Assembly: GCF_029168945.1 (NCBI RefSeq)
Contig: NC_083602.1
Location: forward strand, 72,560,600 to 72,624,599
Direction: 5' to 3'
Origin: Cannabis sativa
Lineage: Eukaryota; Streptophyta; Magnoliopsida; Rosales; Cannabaceae
DNA length: 64,000 bases
A program made the position numbers and the translations under genes. The notes under the pieces are model-generated. The model made no database searches. It saw nothing but the letters and a program-made list of their open reading frames with translations, and was not told where the DNA came from. Positions 11,766 through 24,639 of this stretch are shown piece after piece (within the stretch, counting starts at the first letter, position 1; every line of letters begins with the position of its first letter).

Positions 11766-12339
11766 CGGGGTGAAAGTTAAAAGAAATATTTAAAATGTAT
11801 AAATGTAAAGATTCATAAATATAAAGTGTTGTTTTTTATGTTATTTTTTCAATAATTACATTATTTTTGCGTAGCTACTACAAAAAAGTAACATGAAAAC
11901 TATATTTTTTTTCTAAAAAAAAATGAAAAACTTGTAAAAAAAACATAATTTGTAAAAATGTATAAAAAAATTCGCAAAAATATAATATTTATAATTTTAA
12001 GTGTATTGTGTAAATTTTTTATTTTATTCTAATAATTTTCTTTCAGGAATAGGTGTGTACCCTAGGCTCTATGTAGGTCCGTCCATGTATATTGAGTACA
12101 TATACTAGATTTAGATGCATGTATGAATTATTGTTTTAAAACTAGTGCTATAGTGCGAATTTTTTGCCTAAAATACGAGTACAACCTCGTATAAAATTGA
12201 CATGTGGACCTAGTTCCCAATGGAAAGGATGACGTGTTAATAGATAGCTCCCATAGAGCTAACCTCACTTGATGAGAACTTACAAGATGATGCGACCGAG
12301 ACATGGTCTAGTAGCATACTTGTACTATCCCAATAAACC
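11766..12339. other. AT-rich non-coding DNA
   Basis: Contains many A/T runs to about 12020 and then ordinary unique-looking sequence. No gene, LTR end or repeat was recognised. Confidence 0.5.
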
Positions 12340-14822
12340 TCATGGTAAATAATTAGAGTTTATATTTATATTATGGGTTAAGGTAATAAGTAGGATTATG
12401 ATCCTACTAGTCTATTTAAGCATAAATTTTAAATCTGTTAAAAGTGGATAAATAAGAGTAATTTATTAATTACAGAGATTTATATAACATATGTGAAGGT
12501 AATATGAGCTATTTGTGTAATAAAAATATTTTTAAGTTTGGCGACCTTAGAGACTTGATCGGGGGCCAAAAATTATAACAGATTTTATTAATAGATTCGA
12601 CATGAATATTATGATAAGTTAATAGTGTAAGTGTTAGGGTAATTAAGAGTATGTGGAATTTAACTTAGTGTCCTAAAAGTAGAGATTCCTTAGTGGCTAA
12701 AAAATGAAAAGTTTTTATTAATATTAATATTATTATTACTATTATTGTTATATTATTATTATTAAAGTTTTATCAAAACTTATCTGAAGATATATATATA
12801 AACATACAAAACGAAAATCTGTTCTCCGTGCGACGAAACCCTCATCCTCATTTATTCATTTTCTTTGATTTCCAACCTGAAATCTATGATTTAAGCCCCT
12901 GTAGTAGCGGGATAGTAAATCCTTGAAGAGGGAAAGCTTGAGGTAAGGATTAGTTTTGTTTTAAGTTGAAAATGATTAGTTTTATATTGTGACTTTGTGA
13001 TTTAGAGTAGTTATGGAGATTCTGACTTCATAGAATTGTTCTTTGGTAGCTGTGGACTAGTTTTGATGTTTACTTATTGAATTTGAGGTGATTTTGAGTA
13101 AGAAATCAAGTTTGGAACTTTTTAAAGCTTAAGTCCTAACATCAACGGCATTTTCCGTTTAAGCGCTCGATTTTAATTTTTTGTTACGTAAGGATTGTTG
13201 TATATATGGTATATATGTGTTATGTGAAGTTTGGAATGATTTGAATATGTTTCGATAGTGTTTTGGTGAGTGTAAAATTTGAGATTTTCGTGCCAACAAA
13301 CGGTTGACCATTTTTGGAAATTCTAGGGAGATCAGAAATTGTATTTTTGTCATAACTTTTCACTCGGGTGCCCATTTTAGACGTTCTATATACTATTTTG
13401 ATGCTTGCAATGAGCTTTACAATATGGTGTATGCTTTAGAGCCAAAATATAAGTTTTATTTTAGTGTACTTATATTGCGAGGTTTGGTAGAAAATCTTAG
13501 ATTGTCTTATGTGAATATTAAGTGGTGTTTTGGGATAGACACTTATTGATTTATCGTTGTTATGATATAGGGTCCGGGATCGTTGATCGTTCTCCAAGCA
13601 GGTCAGCCAACATACCTGAACTAAAACTTGAGGTAAAAAAAGTATATTGTACTGCATAGCAAGTTATATTGCAATGTAATTAATATTATTCAAAATTGAT
13701 TAATATTGAGATTAAAATACGGTTATTATTGTTATGTAATGAAAAGATTGCCTAATTAGGCAATGACAATGTGATGATACCATGAATGTGATATATGGGC
13801 TCACCTGATTAGGTGATGCGATATACCTATCAGCATTACCTGATTAGGTACGGGTGGCAGTGACATATGAATGCCGGGTTATGGCATAGACGGAAACTAT
13901 TGTTAGGTTTCTTCCTATCGGCGATGCTTGATTAGGCATGAGCGACAGTGACATGTGAGTGCCAGATTTGGGCACGGGCTCACCTAATTAGATGATGCGA
14001 TATGTTAGTGCCAGGATAGGGCACATGCTCCTCTGATTAGGCGATGCAATACATGGGCGCCAGGTTTCGGTACAGGCTCACTTGATTAGGTGATGCTGTT
14101 ATGTGATAGATGAGTGCCAGACTATAGCATGAGCTTGCCTGATTAGGCAATGTAATATAGGATTACTAGATTAAATCACCGACTTACCTAATTAGGCAAT
14201 GTGATGTCATAAAGATGGTTACTTTATTAGGTAACATATATATAATTTATATTATTAAATGAATATGATTTCTATTATTGGTATAATAGTTTGGTAGTAC
14301 CAAATATCTTTATATTGATGTTTATTCGTGACAGATGCTAGTAGTAATTTGGGTTTTATCTTATGAATAATGCATGATCGTTTGATCCTGATTGTCTGAG
14401 TATAAATGATAATATTCGAATAATAAATTATATGATTGTTGTTATTACTTTTCTTGCTGAGTCTTTGTGACTCACGGGTTCTATGTAGTGTAGGCAAAGG
14501 CAAAGGAAAGCTAGATCAACCATGAGGTGACAATCTTCTTCAGCAATGTACATATTGATCCTACCGGCCTGTGTGTCAAGTTGCTAAGAGTTGTTTCGGG
14601 TTATATCTACTGTATATTTGATTTTATATTTTGAATTTTCATTGTATATAGTATTTTTTGTAAAACTTTAACAACATGGATCCCCGAAACACAGTTTTGA
14701 TGTCGTTATGATGTTCTATTTTAGTGTTTTATTTTAATGAAGTTTTTAATATTATATCTATTAGTATTAAATTAGTTTATAGAATCACACATGTGACGTA
14801 CCTATGGGATAGCGAGTATTAA
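12340..14822 (+). mobile_element. LTR of a Ty3/gypsy (Tekay/Del-like) element, probably solo
   Basis: The right part has the layout seen in the other two Tekay-like LTRs of this window: CTTGCTGAGTCTTTGTGACTCACGGG, then a purine-rich GGCAAAGGCAAAGGAAAG, then an end like GTGACGTACCTATGGGATAGCG. The left end near 12340 resembles a mutated version of the TGTAATACCCGGTAAA start at 47526. No primer site follows and no coding sequence is attached, so it is best read as an old solo LTR or fragment. Boundaries are approximate and no target duplication was found. Confidence 0.55.
13750..14235. repeat. Array of quasi-palindromes in the Ty3-type LTR
   Basis: About ten copies of a palindrome-like word around CCTGATTAGGYRATG (at about 13751, 13803, 13837, 13926, 13981, 14032, 14079, 14138, 14186 and 14222) recur every 40-60 bp. 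A second hairpin word, GTGCC...GGCAC, is interleaved with them (about 13870, 13960, 14010, 14060, 14115). Either word could fold back on itself in RNA or single-stranded DNA. Confidence 0.8.
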
Positions 14823-15290
14823 AACTAATATAGTATAATATATATGCAAGTAGAAAAGATACATATATTATAGTGGTTCAGTAGGAACTCGAGCTCAACC
14901 TGTGCCCCCCCCCTTTTGAATAGAGCTGGAGGCACCTACTTATAGGTAGTAGGTGATTGTTACAAATTGTAGTCATTATGATAGACTATTACAACTTACA
15001 ACCATAATTATCATATTGATTACATGAGTTATAAAGTAAATGTAAGCTCACTTTAATGGTACTTGAATATTTGGCAATTATTTTAGTTGATTGATATGTT
15101 CGCGCCTTTTCATTGACATTGCTGGTCTTAATACCGCAAGGTCCCTTTATTGATATCGCAATCTCTCCTTAACGAAATCCTTCTCGCGGGGAGGAAAATT
15201 ATCCTATTAATAGAATGCAAGGAAAGTTTAATATTTGGGTTAAGTTGAAAGAGGCATTTGAATTTTGATAAAGATAAATAAGCAAGCAGC
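14823..15290. other. No feature recognised
   Basis: Intergenic sequence with a C-run near 14907. No coding frame, LTR end or inverted repeat was seen. Confidence 0.45.
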
Positions 15291-15379
15291 CATGCAAGTA
15301 ACTGAGTCCAAATCCCTCACCAGTATATGGCACTACTAATTTTGGAAAATTTGTGGATGTAACTTACTTTCTTGAGTCT

Positions 15380-16060
15380 TTTTCATTGTCATTTTGTCTC
15401 AATCTTGATCTCAGTAGTTACACTTACATGAGGCTCTTAGAGGCAGTCCATCCACTTTATATCTGCCATGCTGCTAGAAGTGCCAAACATGGCTACTAAC
15501 ATCTAAGATGGAAAGCACAAGGACATAAGTAGGAGCTTTCTGCGGATGTTTGAGTTGTTTCAGTGAGAGGCACATATGCACAGAGCCCCAACAAAATGAA
15601 TGTCAAAGAGGCCATGCGGTGGCTGCAATCAGGGGCCTTCTCAAAGGAGACTACAAGAAAACTTTTCGTAACATCATCAAGTATACCTGCAAGCTCTGAG
15701 GACATTTTATAGATATTGAAAAGCAAAATCAAAATCAAGGAAGATGCTTTGAGGACTTGCATCCTTACTTTACATGCTCTCTATTCTATGTATCACTGAA
15801 CTTGGATCAGTTCATGAATTACAGAATTGTAAGCAAGAGATGATGATCAACAAAACTTGGGACTGGAGGAATCATTTCATTATTTTCCATGAAGTTGAGA
15901 TACTAAATTGCAGGGTTTAGCAGTAATCATTCCAGCTGACAGGGAAGTTTCTTATCCATTGAAAAAGTAATTAAAGGCATAGAGATAGTTAGGAGTACAA
16001 TGCTGCTGGCCGTAGGCAGCCGGATACTCATAGTTGAAAGTAAGAAGAGGAATCTTTATA
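15380..16060 (-). other. Exon-like unidentified segment
   Basis: On the minus strand 15496-15762 is an 88-codon open frame with balanced composition and a predicted helical, leucine-rich product (for example LTFILLGLCAYVPLTE). A frame near 15415-15490 (SSSMADIKWMDC) and another near 15930-16040 also look more protein-like than the surroundings. No domain could be named. It could be a broken host gene or a chance run. It lies downstream of the TRAF-like gene on the same strand, but nothing links the two. Confidence 0.25.
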
Positions 16061-16641
16061 TTTTCTAAACTTTTAATTCTTGACTTGGAGATTTGTAGGT
16101 TGTTATGAAAAGCAATCTTTCATTTACATGTCTTTATTGTTTGCTTAAGATATACATGTCTACATCTGCTAATATTGATTTAATTTCGGGGTTGTTTAGA
16201 GGTTCATAATTGTCTCTGCGTGAACCATTTATATGAAGTTAGTGAGAAATTTAAATAAAACTCCATGTTTCACCCATTTTTAAAAGTTTAGGCTTGGGTT
16301 TTTCAGCCTTGAAATATATGCTCTGAAGGTCTTTTATCTTCCAATATCCACTGTTCCAATCCAAAAAGGAAACTAAGGCTTAGTGCAATTCTTTTCTGTT
16401 ATGTCAGTTGAAAATGGATAAAACACCATAAACACGAAGGCCATTCAATCAAGTGGATTAAAAAAAGAATTATTCCCATTAATCATGTTAAGAGTATACA
16501 AAAGAGTCAACAAAATAAAGATACAAAATATATGAGACAATAGATAATACAAGAAGAAAATTGGATAATAGAGTTTTTGGCTCGGTAAAAGACCTGAATT
16601 TCTTGCTAAACTGCTACTGGAGTGAGTTGCCGGCCTTGAGT
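16060..16641 (-). other. Region downstream of the TRAF-like gene, likely including its 3' UTR
   Basis: No reading frame of note. The part adjacent to the stop at 16642 should hold the 3' UTR; candidate AATAAA-like words occur near 16514 on the plus strand only, so the end of the transcript is not placed. Confidence 0.35.
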
Positions 16642-18410
16642 TTAACTTTCAAATTTTTCTGGTTCATCCAACAAATTCAGAGTTTCTACTTTCTCTTCCT
16701 TATCCTTGTTTTCTTTTTTTGGTTTGAATGGCCCTAGCTTTGTTTCTATATCCTTAACTATAGTGGTTAACGATCTCAAATCTCGAGCTTTTGCCAATTG
16801 ACTGGGCGATAATTCCTGCCATTATGTTCTCTTACATCAGAGACTTGCAGTAACACAAAGTAACCTTCCAGTAATTTCATAGTCTTGAAATTACAAAATA
16901 AATGACTACATGGGAACTGGGAAGTAGTAAGAACAACTTGAAATGAAAATATGGTTTTCAAAATTTTTTTTCAATGTTCAATCATACATTATAAAACTCT
17001 AGAAATGGGATACCATATCAAACAAAAGAAGACACAACAGGTTAACAATAGGAGGAATGCAAAGCTGGACGTTGAAATTTAGGAATCTATAAACTTATGA
17101 GATCTGAGATCCTCAAAACAAAGTGCTACAGTGAGAGATAACCATGTCTTAAAAAATGCTTGAAAACATGTACTATGTTATAGTTTAATGGGAAACTTTA
17201 TCAATGCAAAAAACTAGAAGCTGATGTATACCTTCTCAACTTGGTTTGATCGTTGTTCTAGATCTTCTTCACAAGTTTTCTTATGAATACTTCGAAGAAC
17301 ATAAAGTAAGTGAGCATGGAGATTGTTTGAACAATGTTGATCAAGCACACCATGAGGTATAGCTGATTGGCAACCCACTGAATAGAAAGGGCAACTGACA
17401 AGCCTCATAGGACAGACAGTGATACAATGTCGGTCCATATCACGTCTCATGATACGATCAGAGCACTTCTGTTCACACAAAATTATCTTAAAAGGACAAC
17501 CAGAATCATGCTTCTCCCTATGCCTCGTAGAAAACATGGCATTACATCCTTCGTTCTCGCAATTCATTGATCGGAAACCACAGCTCCCAACATGTTCAGT
17601 GAGCTCTTCTGCAGAATCAAATCTCATGTTGCAGTGATACTCATTCTTAAAATCAACATTCTTAAGCAAAGTTTGAGCTATGGCTTCCCTTTTATCGGTC
17701 AACCAAAATCCATTAATCTCCATTTCTTGGACAAAATCATCAATCTTATCTTCTCTCTTTTCACTTAGCAACCATCCAGAAACTCGACTTAATAAGTTCC
17801 TCTTCAAAGTAGCAAAGTCATCAACAAAGTCAGAAATTATGTCATAAGGGTTAGCAGAAACGTCTACTTCTGGAACATCTCCTAAGACAAAAGTCTCTGC
17901 AACAAAACTCTCACTTCTCTGAGTAATGTAATCAACCATTTCCTTTCTGAATTCAGCAGCAACTGAGGCTGGGGTCCTAAAGATATCTCCTGATGTGTTG
18001 TCAACACAGGCTGTAGATATTCCTGGGAGGAATGCTTGAGCTATTTTGTGGACTAATTCTGTATCGTACAGATCACAATGGAACAAGGGAACTCCTTTAC
18101 CATTTTTAATCTTTTCAGGTTTATGATCGGTCTTAATTGCAAGGCTTTCCATGCCTAAAGATGTCTGCAAAACAAAATCAAAGCTACAAAAAACCCACTT
18201 TATTTGTAATAAGATAAGAAACCACCAAGCCTATATACATAACACAATATAGTAGGGGTAATATACAACGTGAACACAAATTTTGGGATTCAAAAGTCTA
18301 AAGGAAAAAACATCCTAAACCAGTGTCTGAATCTTGAATGCAAATACAGAAGTCAAACATTATTTAAAAAGAGAAACCAATTCAATGGAATTGAAAAGAC
18401 TTACCTCCAT
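16642..18410 (-). CDS. TRAF-type zinc-finger (TRAF-like) protein
   Basis: Three coding exons on the minus strand: 18410-18405 (ATGGAG, then donor GTAAGT), 18164-17232 (after a TTTTGTTTTGCAG acceptor, ending before GTATAC), and 16815-16642 (acceptor GGCAG, stop TAA). Joined, they give 370 aa. The middle exon holds a conserved N-terminal domain (GPLF-like VPLFHCDLYDTE, IISDFVDDFATLKRNLLSR, DDFVQEMEINGFW), then a TRAF-type Cys/His region (about residues 185-275) with CNMRF, CENEGC, CPFK, CEQKC, CPMRLVSCPF and VGCQ. The last exon adds a charged tail (QLAKARDLRSL, then lysine/glutamate-rich). The family is known in plants, but its biochemical role is not settled; TRAF-type fingers usually mediate protein contacts. 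If the 6-nt first exon is wrong, translation would start at the ATG at 18152. It appears intact. Confidence 0.88.
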
Positions 18411-18771
18411 TTTTCTTCAACGTCTTGAAGATCTGCGATTAAAGCTTCAAAATTTTGTTTCAGATCCTATTGAACCGTATTTTTTTCTTTTATTAAAATT
18501 ATTAAAAAAAATAATAAAAATAAAATCAAAGGAATCGGTCTAAAAAAAACAAAGGAAAATTTCAAAAAATATCTTTTTCTATGTTTTATTTATAATTTTA
18601 GAGCCTAAATTTTTTAATTACAAAAATACTCTTGTAAAGTTTTAAAATGACAAAAATACACTTTATTTAGCAAAAAATTAAAAAAAAAAAAAAAAACTAA
18701 AAAACAACGTGAAATCAACCTCACAATAACTATAAATTAATTATCAAACAACTGAAAAATCTCATAACAAC
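18411..18771. other. Likely 5' UTR/promoter of the TRAF-like gene and AT-rich spacer
   Basis: The 5' UTR of the minus-strand gene should begin in 18411-18500. From 18480 to 18770 the sequence is very AT-rich with A-runs, up to the LTR that begins at 18772. Confidence 0.45.
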
Positions 18772-20036
<1,265 letters not shown>

Positions 20037-20039
20037 ATT

Positions 20040-20058
20040 TGGTGCTTCCATTGAGAGC
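20040..20058 (+). other. Primer-binding-site-like sequence of element F
   Basis: TGGTGCTTCCATTGAGAGC lies directly after the 5' LTR, where the tRNA primer site belongs, and this wording is familiar from plant Tat/Retand-type elements. The priming tRNA was not assigned. Confidence 0.55.
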
Positions 20059-20084
20059 AAGGATATCGTATCTAATCAAACGTC

Positions 20085-23000
20085 ATGGTTAACACAAAAA
20101 GAACCCCAATCGCACCATCTGCATCTTTGGGTTCCTCACAAGACCCACAGACTATAGATACCGATGTTCATGTTCTAGCTACAACTGGAATTACCATGAA
20201 CACAGCAGATGTGGTTAATTCTGCCCCCATAGTAGGCACCACAAATCTAGCCACTACTGTTGGCTAGGATGGCATTAACATCCCGGTGGATCTGAGCAAT
20301 CGACCCCTGACTCAAAGGGAGGACCATCCACAGGCGCCTCCAACTGAAGGAAGAATCCTTGGGGGCACCCCCAGGAACAACAATCGGGTTTCGTCCCCTG
20401 TACTATGTAGGAGAGACAAGACTAGGAATTGGCGAGCCCCACGTGGACTTGGGAGAAGATCTCAAATTAGCAAGACTTAGAGATATCGTCTGCCAAGCCA
20501 ACATAATTGAAGAACCACGCGCTGCTGATTGCGATGTATTCGTTTAGTAGAGACACGAATTCCTTGAAGAACTACGCGATACTGGTTGCAATGTATTCGC
20601 TAAGCAGAGACGCGAATGATGGAATATATTTTACCAGGATATAGATTTACTAACAAGTATGTTTATTAACATCCTAAATATGAATTTCTAAAATAATAGA
20701 ATTTAAACACATATAAAGTTGAAGTAACCTTACATTGATTGCAGCGGAATATAATGACTCCTCCCACTTAGATCTCTAACCCTTGTTCCTTTCTGTTGCA
20801 GAGTATTATCAAGAACTGAGCCCGATTCTCCTCCAAGTGTTTGGATTCTTCACAGTCTTACACACTATGATTGAGTATTAGACTTGCTATGGGTGGACAT
20901 GCACTCATTCAGTAATGGCTCAAAAATTTATGAAGAACAATATATGAGATTTTGAAAATAGAAGAAGAAGAAGGAATGAAGGTCTCAAAACTCTAGTTGT
21001 TTGATAGAATGTAAACTAGGTTATATGAGGTTATTGGATAATGAGACCATCCTATTCCTTTTATACTATTTCACTTAGGGTTATGATTGAATTATATGGA
21101 ATAAAAATGATAAAATAATAGCAATTTAAACCCTATAGTTGTCGGCCATGTAGATGGGCCCCACTAATTATAATTTTGCCATTTTTTCAACTACTTATCT
21201 ATTATTTAACAAATGCCATATTTTCTAATTTTAATCCTATAAATGTCAAAACTATTTATTTAATAATTATAATTAATTATAAAATAAATTCTCATTGATA
21301 TTATTTATGAATAAGACTCCACAAAGTCTCTTAATTAACAAATAAATTCTAAAATCTCTTTTCTTCATAATTAAGACATTGCTTAGTGAAATTCATAATT
21401 AAGACATAGTCTAATTTTAGAATTATAATTGAATAATTAAAATTAATTAACTGAGTCTTACAAGTAGTATTGTCTCGAATAGTGTGGGGACCCTGGGCCT
21501 ATATAATCAAGCTTCCAATAAGTAGCTCTAGAATTTACCAAGTAAATTCTCTAACTTATAAATTTCTCCTTGCACCACTATAGATTTGGAATTGCACTCT
21601 TAATTATATAGAGCACTCTATGTGTTCTACGATATAGATTCGCTATGAAATTATCCATTGTTATAATCCTAATAATCAATGATTATCTATAGATGATCTA
21701 CATTGAGTAGGGACAAATTTACCATTACACCCTTCAATGTATTTTATCCTTAATACACTTAGCTACCTATAAATGATATTTCAGTAAATTAATACAATTA
21801 CTGAAATGAATACTCAACCATTTATCTCTATTAAGCCAAGCTTTAAAGAAATCATCATTTCACTTCTATGTCCAGATAAAAGCTATAGATTCCATATCTA
21901 TGATTAGCGCTCCCACTCAATTGAACTACCATGTCCTTAATCTATATGTCACGAGAAGATCCATTGATCGACTTTAATGAAAAGATTGAAGAACATAAAT
22001 AATACAACTGAACTAGAACCTAACCATCTTAGGATTGAGATCATTTGATCTAAGATCAACTAGGTGATATTAAATTAGATAGATATTATGGTAAGTTTAT
22101 TATATCTTATTCAAGTTTAATATAGATCCCTTCTGATATATACTTCATACATCCAACACAAGCTTACTTTAATTAATGCCATGGAAAGGACATAACACTT
22201 ATCCAAAGTGCAAGTAAACTACATTGTAGATTATCCTATGAGTCAAACCCTGTGTACTGATAAATCATAAGAATACATTTAATCACATAATCTTGATTAT
22301 TTTCCACTGTGTCAACAACACAGTAAACAAAAATATCATTGTGATAAGGATTTGGATGAATTTAGAAATCAAACAAATAGTCACATGAACCAAATAACAC
22401 ATTAAATAAGTAATGAAAATAAATCTGTTTCTTTATTGATAAATGAATATTCAAGATTACATTAAATAGAGCTTTATTTAGGGCATAAAACCCAACAACA
22501 AATTCTTGAGATTGATTAATGACCAAGAGTACATCCTTCGATCTTGCCAAGCAGAGTTAGATCGCCGTAATTGAGAGGCCAGTGATCTGATAAGGCGATT
22601 CAACAAGAGAACCGGTGTAGGAGGCCAGGATCTCGTTAGAGATCCACTTTAAGGAAGACTGGTAGATAGATCAGGGGGGTCTATCGACAAGCTGACCAAC
22701 CTGGACCCTCAGGGACCAGGATAGATCTTTCCTTACCAGAGGGAGGACAGACCTTTCCCTCAAAGGTCTAATAGCAAGAACAACTAGATCTCGGCAACCA
22801 ACAGCATGGGGGGCCGGTCAGGGATCTCAAGGTCAGCAATAACCCTCACTATCCATCATGTGGCAGGCCAACCACTAGCAGGAGTCCCCATGGCTGACAA
22901 ACCCCCTAAAGAAGTCCCCATGGCTGGTGAGACATCTCCAGAAGTCCTCATGGTCGGCCAGAGAGGAGCACTCCCTCCGCGTGGGGAGCGAGTCACTCGA

Positions 23001-24250
23001 AGAACAATTTTCAACCGACAAGGATTGATAGCACTTGGAAACACCCAAATCAATAATTTGAGAAGTTAAATTAATCACTTAAGACAGTTGGATCTACCAA
23101 ACTCCAACGGTGTGATCTACTCCATGTCAATGCACGAACTCCACCAGCCCGATAGAGAAGTGTGGGCGGCCAGGCCCTTCCCAACTTAGGGCTGGCCGAC
23201 CATATACAAGCACCAGACTCAAGGTTGGCCGACCTTAAGTATACCCTCTCCCAGGGTGTGGCTGGCTAGGCTCTAACCAATCTGAGGCTGCAACTCAATC
23301 AAAGAAGGCTAATCAACAGGCCCCTACAACAATAGATCCTTCTATACAAGCACAATTGGATCAAATACGAGGCATGCTCAAGGGCCTACCTTGTCCAAAA
23401 CCTCCAGAACTTGAGCTAGACAAGTCAAGGGGATCACTATTCTTTGCATACATCAATACCTTGCCCTTGCCCAAATTCAAGATGCCAACTTGGAAGATGT
23501 ACACGGGGAAAAAAATCCTCTAGTACACCTGAAGTACTTTGAGATCTAAACAGATCTCCAACAAGTATCTAGAGATGTGCGATGCCGAATCTTTCTGGAA
23601 ACTCTAGCTGAAATAGCCCAACAATGGTATTCAAGCTGGCCCCAGGAAGATTTAATTCTTGGGAAGAGCTCTCCCAAGAGTTCTATATTCAGTTCTCTAC
23701 TTCAAGACAAATACCTTCACGACTGGAGGATCTTGTCAAAATAAAGCAAAAAAAAGATGAAACTTTGAAGGACTACATTCAACAGTTTATGGCTGAGGCC
23801 ACCAAGGTCGAAGGCCTAAAGCAGAAGGCTGATATACGACCATCCTCAAAGGCATCCTACCGTTGAGTGACTTCTGGAAAGATATCAGGAGGATCTCAAC
23901 GAACAATATGGATGAACTCCTTGAGCGAGATGATGGCTTCATAAAGCTAGAAGAAGATGTCTGGCAAGTCTAGATAAGAAGGCAGGACAATGACAAACAA
24001 ACACAGGGCCTCATAGCGCCCCAAGCACTGTCCAACATGCCGACCAGTGAAAACAATCTCTGTCGATTCTCAAACAATGAGAATGGTGGAGGCAAGCGCA
24101 ACAACAATAGCTCTACCAACATAACGACAAAAGAGGGAAATTCAACGATTCCCTTATGCCATGAAGCCCAAGGAAAAAGGAGGGGAAGGGTGCATGCTTA
24201 CTCTCCTACCAAAACTCCCAAAGCAAATCATGCCCAAACATCCCAGTAGG
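20085..24250 (+). pseudogene. gag remnant of element F, split by a solo LTR
   Basis: The start at 20085 (MVNTKRTP) opens a frame of 60 codons. Further pieces continue in shifted frames to 20616. After the solo LTR (20617-22497) the remnant resumes. The recognisable retrotransposon gag core is at about 23340-23866, with INTLPLPKFKMP, AQQWYSS-like, SWEELSQEFYIQFSTSRQIP and ETLKDYIQQFMAEATKVEGL. Stops and shifts are frequent. No intact zinc knuckle was found before 24250. It would not make a full capsid protein. Confidence 0.75.
20617..22497 (-). mobile_element. Solo copia LTR (TGTTGGG family), minus strand
   Basis: Full-length LTR in reverse: it begins TGATGG (mutated from TGTTGG) on the plus strand and ends CCCAACA. 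The inverted TATA box is at 21058-21065. No internal copia sequence is attached on either side; element F gag sequence flanks it. The flanks GCGAA (20612-20616) and ACAAA (22498-22502) look like a diverged target duplication differing by two G/A changes. It is more diverged than the other copies. Confidence 0.85.
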
Positions 24251-24267
24251 GCAAGTCAGCAGTCTGA

Positions 24268-24365
24268 AGGCTGGCCTCCGTCTCCGAAGGCTGGCCTTCA
24301 TCTCTGAAGGTTGGCCTCCGTCTTCAGAGGCTGACCTCCATCTACAAAGGCTGGCCTCCATCTCT
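24268..24365. repeat. Short tandem repeats, GGCTGGCCTCCRTCTYYG units
   Basis: Five imperfect units of about 20 bp (AAGGCTGGCCTCCGTCTCCG type) between the gag and protease remnants of element F. The same word occurs in pairs inside its LTRs (near 19110-19150 and 28165-28200), so it is a family-specific repeat. Confidence 0.8.
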
Positions 24366-24639
24366 TACCAAGCACACAAGCATTTGCCGATAACTTAGCC
24401 TAAACCTCCAGCGGCAGGACACTTAGGGGTCATCATTGCCGGACCCCATATTGCAGGCAAGACCAGTAAAGCTTGGGAGGGCTATGCTCGGACACTCTGT
24501 CACGAGCCCAAAAGAGACGTCCTGACTGGCAAAGAACGAGACTCTAAGCAACCAAAGCTTGGAGAGCCCACGATCTCTTTCTCAAAAGGAGATCCTGTCC
24601 AAGTCGATTTCCCACACAACGACTCCCTAATCGATACTG

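Noticed and set aside
13750..14235. Considered as a CRISPR-like array because of spaced palindromic repeats
   Set aside because: Repeats are degenerate, short and irregularly spaced within a plant LTR, with no associated genes; a CRISPR reading makes no sense here.
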